A stretch of 64,000 nt of DNA. Origin: Parasponia andersonii (Eukaryota; Streptophyta; Magnoliopsida; Rosales; Cannabaceae). Each line of letters opens with the position of its first letter. Positions within the stretch are counted from its first letter, which is position 1. The translations under genes and the position numbers were made by a program. Of this stretch, positions 43,729-57,390 are shown one piece after another. The notes beneath the pieces are model-generated. The model searched no databases. It had not been told where the DNA came from and was given only the letters and a program-made list of their open reading frames with translations. The stretch is from the NCBI GenBank assembly GCA_002914805.1, contig JXTB01000106.1, positions 244,710 to 308,709 on the forward strand, in the 5' to 3' direction.

Positions 43729-45240
43729 CCTTTGTAATATTCTCTTGTATTTAGGAGGATTGTGATTGTTGAAAGTGATAATAGGCCAGGAGGACTATTA
43801 CAGAAAAAGGACCTTGTTGTAGTTTAGCTCTCTCCCCATAATTCCAAAGAGAATAATTTTTAAGGTGCCAAAAAATTATTTGTTCTTGCATAAGAGATTT
43901 TTTTTAAGGTAAAGAGTTGGTTTAAGTTTTTTATTTCCTTTTTTAGTTATCATTTTATTAAGTTTTGTTTTTAGGCTAATATCTTTCCTCTCTGACTCTG
44001 AAGTTATATATAATGCGTTGAGATTGTCCCCAAAACACCTTATCTAATATGTCTAAATATTACATTTAATGCTTTGTTCTAATAAAATCCAAAAAAACTA
44101 TATACTATATACTTTTTTGGTCAAACTTTTTAAAATATCTAAAATGTTCTTAGATTTTTTTAAAAACTAATTATTCATCAATACTCCTATGTTATCTAAT
44201 TATTTTTTGAAAAACTTTTCATCAGCACTCCTTTGTAATATTCACTTATATTTAGGAGGATTGTGATTAGAAGTGATATACGCCAAAGTTGGGAGGACTA
44301 TTACGAAAGAGGACCTTGTTATAATTTAGCTCTCTCCCCATAATTGCAGAGAGAATAATCTTCAAGGTGCCAAAAAATTATTTGTTCTTGCATAAGAAAC
44401 TTTTTAAGGTAAAGTTCTTGCATAGGAGTTGGTTTTAACTTTTTAATTTTCTTTATCGGTTTTTTTTTTTCCTTACAGGCTGATCTTTTTCTTTTTTTTT
44501 TTTTTTAAGGCTGATCTCTGTTCTTTCTTATTAGCAAATTCTCTAAATTACTCAATATCACATTTAATATTCTGTTCTAGTAAAACCCAAAAAGTATACT
44601 TATGTACTTTTTTGGTCAATTTTTTTTCTTTTTCTTTTTGATAAAAACGGGCCTCAAAATAATATTGCTCAAAGTAAAAAGAGCTTTAATTACAGTACAA
44701 ATATAAGAATTATACTTTCAAACTCCTTAAAGAAAGAAGACAAAAAGTGAATCATAATATTGCCTTCACCTATTTTTGGACTACGTTCTTGGCAGAGTAG
44801 ATTATGATTCTAATACCAAACGAGATCCACACTCATTGAAAAGAAATTCAATTCAACTGCCTAATAGATCTAAATAAAAAAAAAAATCTCAGATTCAAGA
44901 TTTAGTAAATAGACTTGAAAACTCACACGAATGTAGAATTACAAATCAGATTTAGAACTGGAATTATTAGAAAACTAATAAAAAGAGGGAAAAATCTCTC
45001 GTGCCCGTGAGAGGTCATGAAGAGAGAGATTAGGGAGGAAGAGGATGAGGAGCGAGAGGAGGAGGAGGAGAGACCGAGAAGGAGAGGCTAAAAAACTAGA
45101 TCGAGACATTCCTTCTCCAGTATCTACGAGAGCAATAGTGAAGGCTTCTTTTTTTGAGAGAAAAAGGTAGGTATAAGAAGAGAGAGAGAGAACTTTGGTC
45201 TAACTTTTTAAAATATCTAAAATGTTCTTAGATTGTTTTA
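43729..45240. repeat. ~500-bp tandem duplication, second unit split by an insertion
   Basis: Unit 1 starts CCTTTGTAATATTC at 43729 and unit 2 starts at 44230, with long shared blocks (GGACCTTGTT, TTTAGCTCTCTCCCCATAAT, GGTGCCAAAAAATTATTTG). Unit 1 continues through ACTTTTTTGGTCAAACTTTTT to AAAATGTTCTTAGATT. In unit 2 this point (about 44617) is interrupted by about 575 bp before TTTGGTCTAACTTTTT resumes at about 45196. The TTTGGTC on both sides looks like a short target duplication. The inserted segment starts T-rich and ends purine-rich; its class is unclear. Confidence 0.6.
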
Positions 45241-46013
45241 AAAACTTATTCATCAACACTCCCTTGTTATCTAATTCTTTTTTAATTTAAAATATTATAA
45301 CTAATAATGTTTTGATGACGTGTTTGTTCAACAATATTTTTTAAGTTTTTGTTTTTGTTAGGAATTTGGATTTTAATATCCCTAAGGGCATTATTGTCAT
45401 TTAGAAAAAAAAATTAATTGACAATTTGACCAAAAAAGTACGTAAGTCTAGAGAATTGAAAATGAGGGATTCTTCTATTGTATTTGATGTAATACGTAAT
45501 ATGTAATACAATGGCTGAAATTTGAAAAAGTTAAGTCCAAGAGTTGAGCCTAAAGTTTAGCTGTACAAAGAAATTACAAGAATCAAATCTGATTGCTACA
45601 ATCGTGCAATTGATGAGAATCAATCAGTGTGGATTTTAGAAATTAATTTCTTTGACTTGTGGAGATCACGCATTATCCTTTACTATAGGCATATATTTTT
45701 TTTCTCCCTCCATTGAAAAATAAAGGGAAACTTTTCAGTTTTTTGAGAAGAAGACTTTTTGGTGGTATTTTGTAAAAACCCAAATTTTTTGAGCTCAATT
45801 TGCGAATTTTACACAATTTTAGATTAAATAATTGAGGGGTATATTTACAAAATTTTTAAGGAGTAAGGACTAAAATGCAAATATTTTGGAGACTAAATTG
45901 AAAAGATCTTAAAATTGAGAGACTATATTTTAATTTTAGAAAAAGTTGCATAGTCCAATGCAACCCATGCGGTTCCTCTTTTTTTTTTTTCTCCTCTCTC
46001 TCTCTTTCTCACG

Positions 46014-46040
46014 AGACACACACACACACACACACACACA

Positions 46041-46074
<34 letters not shown>

Positions 46075-46076
46075 TC
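46014..46076. repeat. Compound (CA)n(CT)n microsatellite
   Basis: About twelve CA units run directly into CT units with a few T interruptions. Spurious open frames on both strands come from it. Confidence 0.95.
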
Positions 46077-47255
46077 TCCTCTCTTGGCCAAGGGAACACC
46101 AAAGATGACTGAGCAGCCGCCTGCACCCCTCCGACCGTCGTTTTTGACTCATTGGATTCGTATCGTCGAGAGGAATCTCTAGGTATCTATCTCGTGGCTC
46201 CATTCTACACGGATCAAAAGGTGCTAGTGTTGAGTAGTTTGAGTTTTGAGATTTAAGATTTGACTGTTGGATTGTATTTTTGATGTCATTTTTGGAATAT
46301 ACTCTCGATATATAGAAGATTGATATATATTGATTATGTTTGGTGACGAACATGAAAAATGAAATTAGATAGCTAAAATTTGTCTCGTTTTGTATGCCAC
46401 TAGTCCGATTTCAGCCCAGACCTAAATTAGACGAATATATGTCTAATCTAGCTACTTTGAGTACTAGAAATTCAATGAAGAGATTTGTTTGTTGATTTGA
46501 AACTTTGTTAAGGAATTAGTTTTTCATAACTGAGTGATCGAGGGCTTGAAATTAGTTCCCGACTCTCCGAATGATCGTCCAACAACACCTTGAGGTTCTA
46601 ATAGTGTGGTATCACCATTCTAGTAAGGTAAGGATTTAGTTACCTCTGTTTTATACAGTTTTGAATGAAACTTACTTTATGCTACATATGATGACAAACA
46701 TAATTTTAAAACTGTTTTGGATATCTATGGTATATGTTGGATTGTTCTTAGACTTTTCTGAGTATAGATTATTTTTGGATATATTGAAATAAGGCTATTA
46801 TACTACTCATTTTTCTACAAAATTTAATTAAATATTTTATTAAAAACCAGAGCATTATTTGAACTTAAATTAGTGCATTACTATTTCTACACATCAGTTT
46901 AGAGTACACGTATTATATGATCATACATGAGTACTAGGTAAGCATTATGGGGTTTTACAATGTGGCGCTATGGCCCTACCAACAGTGCAGAGTCCATAAA
47001 CATACACTATTTTTCTTATGATTACTTTCCCATTTGGTAGGCGTAGGTAATACGGTTACCCTTGCAGGTTTGGTAAGCGATACATGGGTCTCCCCTTCGG
47101 GTATGTGCTAGGTGTCAGGTATGCTGTATGGTACGTAGTGCCAATATTCTAGTTTCTATTAATGAGAGGTGGTGAAATTATGAGTATGAAGGGATTTCTA
47201 TCATATGTTTGTAGACTAATTGATTTTGGAGATCGTATTTTCATATAAATATATA

Positions 47256-47261
<6 letters not shown>

Positions 47262-47300
<39 letters not shown>
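47262..47300. repeat. Long (AT)n microsatellite
   Basis: About nineteen uninterrupted AT dinucleotides within the reversed repeat. Confidence 0.95.
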
Positions 47301-47301
<1 letters not shown>

Positions 47302-47389
47302 GGACTATCAGCTTTGGAAATAGTTATATGTGTTAAGAAATTAAGGTTTCAATCTTACTCACTCTTATTTTAAAGAAAACAAATATTTG

Positions 47390-48921
47390 ATTTAGTACTA
47401 ATGATTTAACTTGAGTGTGTAGTGAAATGGTATTAAAGTTCTACCTCAAGTTAATCAAGGAATCAAGCTTGAAGATGGATATATATGGACATATTAGAAT
47501 CAAGCTTGAAGATGAATAATCAAGATATAAGATCGTGTCTAGATAGGGTATATTCATACTTAGTCTTATATTTGATTTAGTTCATTACATATAAATTCTC
47601 TTTACTTCGGCTCATACTTTCAAAAAAATTCTTAAAAATCTTTCGAATGAATTTTCAAACAAATCTTTAAAGAATAAGCTAAACTTTAAATCCACTAATT
47701 CTTAATTATTTAAAAATAAATATCATTTCTAATCTAGCCCAAATATTCTCAAAAGTACATTTTTTTAATGTTAAAAATGATTTGAAGAAAGTTTTAAGAA
47801 CGACCAAAAATTAGTTCAAAGAAACAAAAAATTTGGTTTCTGACTAATTTTAGTCGACTAGGATTGGTCGACTAAAATAAAGGCCAAAAATAGCTGTTGG
47901 AGCTGAAATGGCATATTGGCTGAAATAGCATATCGGACTCCAACAACTAGTTTTATGATCGACCAAAATTCTGGTAGCAAGTTACTAACGGTCGAAAATG
48001 GCTAGCTTTTGAAGATGCCTTTAAATATAACCAAGTTTGATGACATAGAACAAGAGAATATGAACCTATATTGATACCAAAATCAGTTTCTTAGTACAAA
48101 AAGCTCTCTTTTACTCTACTTTAACTTTCAAATCTATTTGAGCCATTCCTAGAGCATCGTTTGTGCATTGTTCTCAAATCACCTAAGCTTATCTTGTATT
48201 ACTTCTTTGAGAGATGATTCTTTGAGTAAGTGTTCATATGTATTTTCATAAAATCATTATTGAGAGGTGAGGTTTGCACCGAAGTCATAAACAACCCGGT
48301 AAAGGTGAGATTATCACCGGATTCATAAACAACCCGGTAAAGGTGAGATTACCACCGGATTCATTAACAACCTGATTTAGGTGAGGTTGCTACCGAAGTC
48401 ATAAACAACCTATGAGTTGGTGAGAGTGGCACCATTGTCTAAATAATCCATATAGGTGAGGTTATCACCAGAGTCAAAACAATCTGAGGTTAAGCGCGAT
48501 AGAGGCAGAGTCAAGACTATTGTAAAGGCTAGAGTGTGCCTAAGAAGAATTCACTCCGTTTGTAAAAAGGGTTGGTTAAGCCCATAATCTTGATCCGATA
48601 GTGTAAAGCTCAAAGCAAGTTGCCGAGGGCTGAGAACAAAAGTAAACCATCATGTTTGTCGAACATCATAAAAATCGAGTTTGCACTTTCTCTATCCCTA
48701 CACTCTTTACTTTATTGCAAGCTATTTAATTGAGCGTTTGATATTTAATGTGCTTAATGTACTTGCTATTATTGCTATATGTTTGGCATTATTATTGATT
48801 TAGCTAAAAAGTTTTAAAATAGTGGTCTATAGTTTTGAATAGTTGAAAAGTTTCTTAAAATGTTTTAAAACCCAATTTACCCTTTTCTTGGGTTGTCAAT
48901 CTTGGGCTATCATTAGCTAAC
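47390..48921 (+). mobile_element. LTR-like insertion related to 52.5-53.7 kb
   Basis: About 1.5 kb inserted in the reversed repeat, ending near GTTGTCAATCTTGGGC and GCTAACA. The region 48050-48290 (TTGTGCATTGTTCTCAAATC, GGTGAGGTTTGCACCGAAGT) matches the reverse complement of 52560-52730. The inverted counterpart starts TGTTGACTTTTTAGG, so both look like Copia-type LTRs. It carries a 38-bp tandem array. Boundaries are approximate. Confidence 0.5.
48265..48480. repeat. 38-bp tandem array, five to six units
   Basis: AGGTGAG-type boxes start at 48265, 48303, 48341 and 48379, exactly 38 bp apart, each followed by CACCG(A/G)(A/G)(G/T)TCATAAACAACC. Later units are diverged. The related repeat at 52.5 kb holds only about two units. 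Confidence 0.9.
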
Positions 48922-49640
48922 AATATGTATATATATTTATAGTTTTACAAAAGAGTTTTGGATTAAACTAACCATGTATAGACTCTCTATCATTAAAAAG
49001 TTTTTAAGTGGTATAACAATATTCCTACTGAGCTTTCGAGCTCACTCCCTACTTTCCTTTCTTTCAGATGCTTGTTCATTCGTTATAGTTGTCTTGATGA
49101 ATAGGTAAGTCACTTGGTTTTTGCTTGCGGTCCCATTTCTCTCCCTCGGTTGGCCCCTCTAGTTTGTCATATTCTTTCTCCATGTCTAACTATTTAGCCA
49201 ATTGTATCTACTAAATGAATGTATAAGGATGTCTTTATTATGATTTTAAGATTTAGTGTATAAATGGGACACTATGGTTTCCAAGGAGCATATTTTTTAA
49301 AAATTTTAAGTGGTTAGAATTATGACTAACTTTGTAAACTAATTTTTAGACATTCAGACTCAAGATTTACAAAATTCATTTATTCAATACTAGAGTTTTA
49401 TTAAGCTAGGTTTTTTAAAACTATTTAACTATGTCTTTTTTGAATCTTAACTGGCATTTTTTTCCTTGATAAACTAAACAAAAGAGAGGCCTTTTTTTAT
49501 ATATGGAATTTCTAATAATTTGAGGATTATAATATAAAATCTAAGTATTTGATTTCTTCTAAATTTCGCAAATTCTTTATTTGTCTTTATTTACAATCAA
49601 AATTATTAAAAGTCATGTCTTTAGATGTCTAGTTATGACA

Positions 49641-52490
49641 GAAGTTGTATCAGGGCATGGCTTTAGATTTGTCTGAGATCATGCCTGTGAAGTATCTAAA
49701 AATGTTTTAGAAATGGTTTTAATAGATACCTCATACATCACTTAGGAACTAGCTAGATAAGTTACTTTTACTCTTATTTATTCCAAGTCCCCCATTAAAC
49801 TTCTCTAAAGTGAAATTCTTGTATCCTTAAGATAGTGATTTCCCATGAATTTTAGTCTAGGAAGGTGTCGAATTGACATAAGATTATTGATTTCCACTCT
49901 TAACGAAATCCTTTGCTTCGAATGGATTGTCGTTCTTGTACTCTCTTATCTATTCAGATTGTAAGCTAAATGAACCTCTTAGATTCTAAGGTAGCAATCT
50001 GGTATCTTGTATTTTTATTGTCGTGCTTTTACTTTTTTATGGATTATCTATGTTATCACTTTTGTTTGTAGTATTTGATTGTGGGTGTATTTTCTTGAGA
50101 ATTTTTGCTTGTGATACACTGGTTTGGTTTTTGCATTTTAACTGATATGGTTTAACTCTATTGGTGCTTATAGGATTGAGATTTTATTTTCTTAGGATTG
50201 ATATCTTTGTGATCACCAATGTGAATCCTACCCACCTAACGTAGACAAGATTAGGTAATGCATCTCACATAACTTATAGTACAATATTCAGTCCTGGCAA
50301 TTAGTAGGCCATGCCCACCTGTGCGAGAAAGACACCTGTGCAATCCATAACTACCCAGTGTGCATAGACTAAACAGTGCACTTAAAATATATCTCGTGAA
50401 ATCAGTACAATTACACTGCATTTAATCCAATATGTGGAAAACTTAACTTTCTTGAAAATCATGCTTAAATGATCATGTCATACTTATGTATTCCATAAAT
50501 TTTACAAAAATAATATAAATAACATATAGGTGAAATAATGCACAAAAGTATGTAGGAAAACATCTTTTATCTACTACTATTTTTGTGATGTAGTTAAAAT
50601 AAATCTTTACTTACCTTGTATTTGACAGAAAAAGATAATGAAAATGGCCAGTACTCTATGTGACAAGGTGTATGAAAGACCTTATATCAATTTTATTACT
50701 AAGATGATCACTATAAGATAAAATGTTTAAAGAAAATAATCACAAGACTAAAATCAAAACTTTCACAAACTAAGGAAATCTAATCACAAAATGAACTAAA
50801 ATGGTACATACTTTCATACAAACTAGTTCATTTGTTTCTAAATAGTACTATTTGGTTTAAAAATATCTTGATAGCACCTCCCTATCTTTAGGATATTCTC
50901 ACATGATTAAAATCATGGTTTTAAATTTACAATAATATTTTACAATTTAATTCTCATATATACACCTCAAAGAGGATCATTTAGAACATCCTATATACAT
51001 TTGAATTTCTTTCGGTCTAGACAAAGTTTAATATCACTTTTATACTTTTCTATTGTCACAACCAGAAACCAAACAAATATATTTATATAGTAGAATTAAC
51101 AATATATACATTTCAATTTTATAAAATCAGATTACAAGTATAGAAAACTTAATCTACTACACATGAATACACTTAACTCCGTAAATAGTAAACTTTGAGG
51201 CTCTAAACTTAACTTTAATCTTCCACTTAAATTCTATATTCTAGCCATATATAAGGTTTTCTTGGACCTTTATTCATCAAATAAAGGCTTTGATTTAAGA
51301 GCTAAAGCAAGTGAGATTAACTACAGATTCAAAATCCTAGATAGAGCCTCACCTTGACTAGTTTGAGCTTTTACTGAAACTCTTGCCTTCTACCTCCACC
51401 AAATTGATTCTCAAGACTTTGCAACTAATTTTAGGACTCAATAGAACCTAGAGAAAAATTTTCTTAAGTAACATAAACTAGAGAATTGAAATAAGAACGA
51501 AAAAACTTAGGAAGAAGAACTAGTAGAATTATCTTGACTAGTTTGGAACTATCTTATTTTCTAGAGCTTCAACTTGAGCTCTACCACTTCAAAACTCCTG
51601 GATATAGCTAAGGAGAGTTGAGAGAAGCTTAAATAGTGGCTAGAGTAGTTCAAATTATGGCTGGAGAAAAAGAGAAAAGAAATGATTAGATTTGTTCAAA
51701 AATTAATACTTAATGACTAAGAAAGGCATAACTTAACTTCTAAGGGATATTTGTGGTATTTCTCACCCCAATTTTCTAGATTCCCAGCTTTAAATCACTC
51801 TTGACTTACTCACCAAATTGCTGGCCATTCCTATACACTCAAGTGTAGACTAAAATGGTGAAACCTAGTCATACTTTGACTTATAATCTTATATGCTCAA
51901 TCTTATTATAATCTGTTGGAACCTAGCCCTATAATCAATCATTAAGCATAAAATAAGTCAATTAGACTATAATTAATAATGGATACATAATATCAATACC
52001 TAATTAATAGAATGCACAAAATGAACATTACGCGATTAAGCTAAACTTAAGCTAGCTTAGTGCAATAAAACACAAATCAATGTCTTGAATGCCACTACAT
52101 GTTTACCTAGGACCGACAAATAAAATGCTATAAATGAGTCCTAAATATTAAATTAAAGCTATGAAATGTTAAACGTATAGAGAATTCGGCTCCAAAAAGT
52201 GTGAAAAATATATTTTACTGAAAAACTACTATTATCAACAAACTTGAATTTAATGCGTGTGCACATTATATTGTATTCATGAATATATATTCTTTATTCT
52301 TCTCACATACTAAGCTCACTCTCTGAGAGTACTGAGCTTTTATACTACATGAGAATACTTCGAAAAATATTATTAGAATGACACATATTGAAAGTATTTA
52401 ACAATAAAGAATGTGCAATTTACTATAAAGTTGATACTAATTACTTGATATGTCTATTATGCACTATGAACATATTTATTATTAGTTTAT
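49641..52490. other. Unassigned repeat-like DNA in the centre of the nest
   Basis: No reading frames of note. Part of 49900-50010 is an inverted match to 54930-55030 (TTGTACTC, AAGCTA(A/C)ATGAACCTC, TAGCAATCTGGTA). A TTGTCACAACCAGAAACC block at 51053 resembles the start of the 27638 repeat and may mark another fragment. Otherwise nothing could be identified. Confidence 0.4.
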
Positions 52491-52509
52491 TATATATGTG
52501 AGAAACTTG

Positions 52510-53699
52510 GGCATCACATTTATAACTCCGGAGGAAACCTCACCTATACAAGAATTGTTTATGACTCTGGTGCTAACCTTATCATGTACTCAATGGTTTT
52601 TCAATATAAAAGTGAATACACTCACAAACTCTCCTTACAAAATAATAAATACAATTTTGGCTTAGGAGATTTGAGAATAATGCACAATGGATTCTCGAAA
52701 ATTGGATCAATATGATTTGAAAGTTATTTCAATGTAGAAATATGCTTTTGTACTTTAAAAGTAGTTGGATAACGATTTAGATTCATGCAAAGTCTTTAAG
52801 TCTTTTTCAAGTTTTAAAATAGCTTCTATTTATAAGCTTATAAAAAATCTAGCTATTTCTAATCGTTTTACATAGTCTCTAGAGTTTTTGGTAGGCCGAT
52901 AAAGTTTCTGACAGACTCCTAAAAACTAGCTGCTAGTAGTGCAACTGCAACGGTCAAAATTTAACAGTCATATTGAAGTTTTTAGTCTATAGGATGATAT
53001 TTTCGGTCTACCGGGTTGTCTATCGGTAGTCATTTCCAATCTACCTAAAACTTTCAGTTTTTAATAGCTTTTTGGTATTTTTCTAAATTCTGATAGCTTT
53101 TTGTGTTTTTCAAATTCTAACTTCTATATATGTTTTAAACAATTTAAAAACATAGGAAATTCATTTGAAAAGAATTTTTTGGCTATTGCAAACTTGTTTT
53201 AGTTTTACAAAGGTATTTAACAATAATTTAGAAATTGTTCATACGAAAACATATTCTAGTTTATAAATAGAAAATCTCTTTTTAGCCTATTTCAAATAAT
53301 CATGACTTCAAATATATCTGTAACTTTTAAAGAACATAGGACTTATTTTAAAGGTGTACATTTAATTTTTCAAATCAACTGAATATTTTGAAAGTAGTTT
53401 AAGAAATTTGTTCTAAAAAATCTTTTTGTTAAAAAATTTGAGCTCATTAACTATCATAAGATGTGCTTACATAAACTTTTGTATAATACTAAATACTTTT
53501 ACCTTTTTTCTAACTAAGTCTTATATCATTGATCTTTGATGGTCTTCACACTTCAAGCTCTTTTCTTTATAATTCACCTTGAATTTCTTTTGTAATTTGT
53601 TCATCAATTTGCTATATACTTAAATAGATTATTAGTCTTTAATTATATGTTTGTTAATGTTAAAACACGAGTGTAAGATTAAAACCTAAAAAGTCAACA
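52510..53699 (-). mobile_element. LTR-like fragment, inverted relative to 47.4-48.9 kb
   Basis: Read on the - strand it starts TGTTGACTTTTTAGGTTTTA at 53699 and runs through TTGTGCATTATTCTCAAATC and AGCACCAGAGTCATAAACAA to about 52510, where similarity to its partner stops before the partner's 3' third. Truncated, non-coding. Confidence 0.5.
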
Positions 53700-55296
53700 C
53701 ACTTAGGATACCTAATTAAATCAACCACACAAGTACTTAATTATCCAATTGAGACCAATAGGGTAAAGTAAACCCATTTTGACTTAATGAATGAATAAAA
53801 CTTTTATTAAATACTAAGGATTTATCAATCCAATGAACACTAAAATCGTATAGAATCCAATAGAATAAATTGCATTCATGATGGAAAGTTTGGAAAAATA
53901 AGTAAAACCAAATAATAAAACACATAAAGCCGTAACGACAAGGTTTCACAAAACCTCTAAACTAGTATTCAAAATCTAAAATTTTTTCATTCATACAAGG
54001 CTCTAAACTGGATACCATAATTAAGTTTTACTTAGCAAAATTCATGTAACTAGATATCATAAGCTAGACTTTTAGAAACATATACACAAGCTTCCAAAAA
54101 TTTATATAAATATTATATTGATTCATGCCAAAGGTTGTCTAAGAAATCAAACCTATTGCAAAAAGTTTACACACAAATTTTTCATAAGCATTCAATGTTT
54201 ACTCCCAAGTCAATTTGTAGATCAATTTACAAAAGTATACCTTAGGCATAAAATTAAATACCAAGTACAAATTTGATATTTAATAAGGATATATACTAAA
54301 TTCAAAACTAGAAAAATACTTAGAATTTTAGGTTTATAAAAATTATCTTGGCCTAAAGGATTTTCCAACTAGCACTACAAAATATAGACTAGGATTTTCA
54401 CTTGTATCGTATAAGTGAACATTCAAACTTTATAATAAGGTAATCTCACAAACCCCAATCTTAAATAACCCATAGGGTTTTGAAACCACGCATCATTTGA
54501 AAATGTGAATTATTTTTACCTAACTAATATTTCAGGTTTAAAAATGTTCATAGTCCCTGTGGAAGCAAACATGCCATATTAATAAAATGCCAAAATTCAC
54601 ATTGTTCAATACTTGAATTATCAACTTCGAATTTCCAAAAGTTTTAAACCCAAGAATACAACATGAATCCAACTGGATTCCACTAATTCAAGAATTTCCT
54701 TATAAAAATCAAACTTAGTAAGATTGAAAAAAATGATTTTAATTTATAACCAGGTTCATATTATTAAATCAATTTCTGAATGAAAAAGTAATATGTCATG
54801 ACTATCCAAAAGTCTTATCAATACATGATATAAAATTATGAAAATGATTTACCTAACACTCAAACCAATTTGTCACATATAAACAATTTTTTGGAAATTC
54901 AAATCATAGCCCCACAAGAAACAAGGTACCAGATTGCTATCCTAGAACCTATGAGGTTCATGTAGCTTACTACCATTATGGACATAGGAGTACAAGAATG
55001 AATGTCCATTCAAATCAGAGAATTGTGACAGGAGTAGAATTTACTACTCTCATGTCAAGTTCAACATTTTTGACACTAGAATTTTTGGGATATAACCATC
55101 CCAAGGATATCAAAGTTCACTCTAGGGAGATGAATGAAGGATTCAGAACAAACCGGAGCGAAGATAATATATTTAGCCAATTTCTAAGTAATGTATGAGA
55201 TAAATGTCAAACACTTTTCAAAGGCTCTTTTAAACACCAAAATATCACACCTAAGATTCTAGACAGATCTTAAGTTTGAAACTCTGATACTATTCT
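53700..55296. other. Unassigned DNA with an inverted match to the left arm
   Basis: No gene. The segment 54930-55030 is the inverted partner of 49900-50010, which suggests it lies just inside the same repeat family. The 66-codon frame at 54998-55198 arises in this repeat and has no family. Confidence 0.4.
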
Positions 55297-57390
55297 TTTA
55301 TGACCAAAAATTTGAAGCCTTGAGTTTTACTAATTCTAAGTGAAAATATAATTAAATATCGAATTTAAAAAATTTAGCAGAAATCAAGTACTTAGAATTT
55401 TCATTTTCGTCTTCAAAATCATTATAAATTCCATAACCAAAAGAACTCTCATTAGTTTTAATTAGTTACGAAAAGTGCATACTAGAATTTAAGAAGAACT
55501 CTAAGTGATTCATTTGGAAAATTTGCTAATAAATCATAATTTTGGTAAAATGAATTCAATGAAATATTGAGTTCAAGTGTCCAAAATAGTTTAAAAAAAT
55601 CAATTATAATTTCAAGTACTCAAATTAGTAGTAAAATTGTACTCATACATCGAGTTAGTAAATAAATTAATCTCGGCTAAATAATTAGACATGGAGAGAA
55701 AAATGGCAAGAAAGAGAAACCAACCAAGGAAGAGGTATAAGTTTGCAAGCATAAGCCAATCAACTTGTTAGCCACCAGCACAACTATCTCAAATAAACAA
55801 ATATCTAGAAGAAATAGGAGGTGAGCGTCTAAATGCTCAGTAGAGATTCAATGATAGGTTTTTAACTATAAAAAAATAATTACTTCTAAAGTCCTGTATG
55901 GTCAGAGAAATATTCAAATAGTTTTCTAGAAATCTAATTAAAATCATCGTCCAAAGATTCAAATATTTCAAATCATTGTAAAACATCATCTCAAAATAAG
56001 TTCATATTATTGAAGTCAAGCACATAATAAGCAATGCAGTCAATGACATGTCTGAGTAACCTAAACTGGTGACCGTAAGTATGCAATGTAGTCTGAGCCA
56101 CCTAAATAGGAGATTACAAATGTGTATTGTGTTTTGAGTCACCTAAATTTGTGACCATGAGTATAAAATATAGTCAGAGTACCTTAAAGAGCTACCATAA
56201 ATGCAATGATGTGTACAATACTATATGGATGACATGAATTAAAATATGTACCATTTTCTATAAAATTACAAAGTAGACTGTGCAATATTTTTAATCAAAT
56301 CAACTTTAGTTCTCAAAACTAAATTCTTATTCAATTTGGATTTTATAAAAATTTCGACAATATAATGGCCATTTTTTTTTCAAAACCCATAAAATTCAAT
56401 TCCTGTAGAAAACAGTTCTAAAATAAGATATATGACACGTGAATCAGTGTGACATGCCTCCCAGGCAATTAAATATTAAATTAGGTTCAAAACCATGTCA
56501 AAACATATTTTTCCAAATCATTTGACAAAATTCTATATTTGTTCAAAATATGTAAATTAATAATAAAACCAAATTTAAAATCAAATAATTGAATCCCTAA
56601 CTCAAACGAGTGACGAGACCATACTACAATACTATAAAGCATGTTTGGTATCCTTTGGTGATTGTTCGGAGGGTTGGAGGTCGTTTTCAAACTTTCAATC
56701 GCCCGCTTTGAAATGTCAATTTTCCAACGGAGTCTTAAATTGAAAAATAGACATCACCACTGAATTTCTAGCGCCCAAATTTATTAGTTAGACATATAAT
56801 TTGATCACTTCAAGCTCAAACCGAAACTCCACCCTATGACACACAAAATGAGGAAAAATTAGAGTCGCTTGATCTCGACGGCCGTGCCCATCACGAAATA
56901 TAGTTAATATATATATATATATATATTATTTTACATATTTTCACAAGTACATGAAAAATATGACCTTAGTTTCTAACAGTCTGGTTAAAAAGTCAACTCT
57001 TAAACTTGAAAAGCTAAAAAATGTTCAACAATGGCAAAATTCAATCAAAGTAAAATGGAGTTGAGAAATATGTATCATGATATTGCTCGTGATGAGAAAA
57101 AGATACAGAGACCAATTTCACAACCTGAGGTAGCCAGAAAGAGAAATTGAGGGAGAAGAGAGGGAAAGGGAGAGGGAAAGTGAAGGGCATGTGGCACCCC
57201 TTTAATGGGTTGTGCCTTTTTTAAAAATTGCATTTTTGCCCCAAACTTTTCAAATCTCTTTCATTTAGGTCTTCTAAAATTTACAATTTAGTCCTTGATT
57301 TTAAAAAATCTTTACACCTTAATCCCCATTATTTTATTTCAAAAAATTATAAAATGACCAAGTTAAGCTTAAAATTTATGAGTTTTTACA
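55297..57390 (+). repeat. Forward copy of the 27.6-kb repeat family
   Basis: Blocks at 56640-56900 (ATTGTTCGGAGGGTTGG, TTTCTAGCGCCCAAATTTA, GTCGCTTGATCTCGACGGCC) follow the same order as 28915-29150. The 3' part with ATTTACAATTTAGTCC (57277) and the end GAGTTTTTACA match 29720-29835. The 5' end is poorly defined (TATGACCAAAAATTT at about 55299). No flanking duplication is visible. Confidence 0.6.

Larger units (their letters stand above)
40700..45770. other. AT-rich intergenic DNA with several local duplications
   Basis: No gene recognised on either strand. The 67-codon frame at 41735-41938 ends in a poly-pyrimidine-encoded tail and has no family. Duplications at 42583-42714 and 43729-45240 are listed separately. 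A purine-rich GAG/GGA stretch lies at 45020-45090. Confidence 0.5.
45771..49640 (-). repeat. Reversed copy of the 27.6-kb repeat family, split by another element
   Basis: The same ordered blocks as 27638-29835 appear reversed. The CGTCCAACAACACCTTGAGG region (46575) matches the reverse of 28900-28930. The CCCATTTGGTAGGCGTAGG region (47029) matches the reverse of 28440-28460. CCTACTGAGC...CTCACTCCC (49025) matches the reverse of 28085-28115. Between about 47380 and 48960 an unrelated repeat is inserted. The inner end is near TTATGACAG at 49633-49641. Confidence 0.6.
45771..57390. mobile_element. Nest of old LTR-like repeats in inverted arrangement
   Basis: The block begins TGTAAAAACCCAAATTTTTT and ends ...AAATTTATGAGTTTTTACA, so its outer ends are inverted copies of each other and of the right end of the 27638-29835 repeat. 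The left arm (about 45771-49640) is a reversed family member split by another repeat. The right arm (about 55300-57390) is a forward member. Sequences just inside them also match in inverted orientation (49900-50010 against 54930-55030). No coding sequence is recognisable anywhere in it, and the centre (about 50700-52490) is unassigned. Confidence 0.5.

Noticed and set aside
45923..46353. Open frames of 67, 78 and 114 codons around 46 kb
   Set aside because: All three are generated by the (CA)n(CT)n microsatellite.
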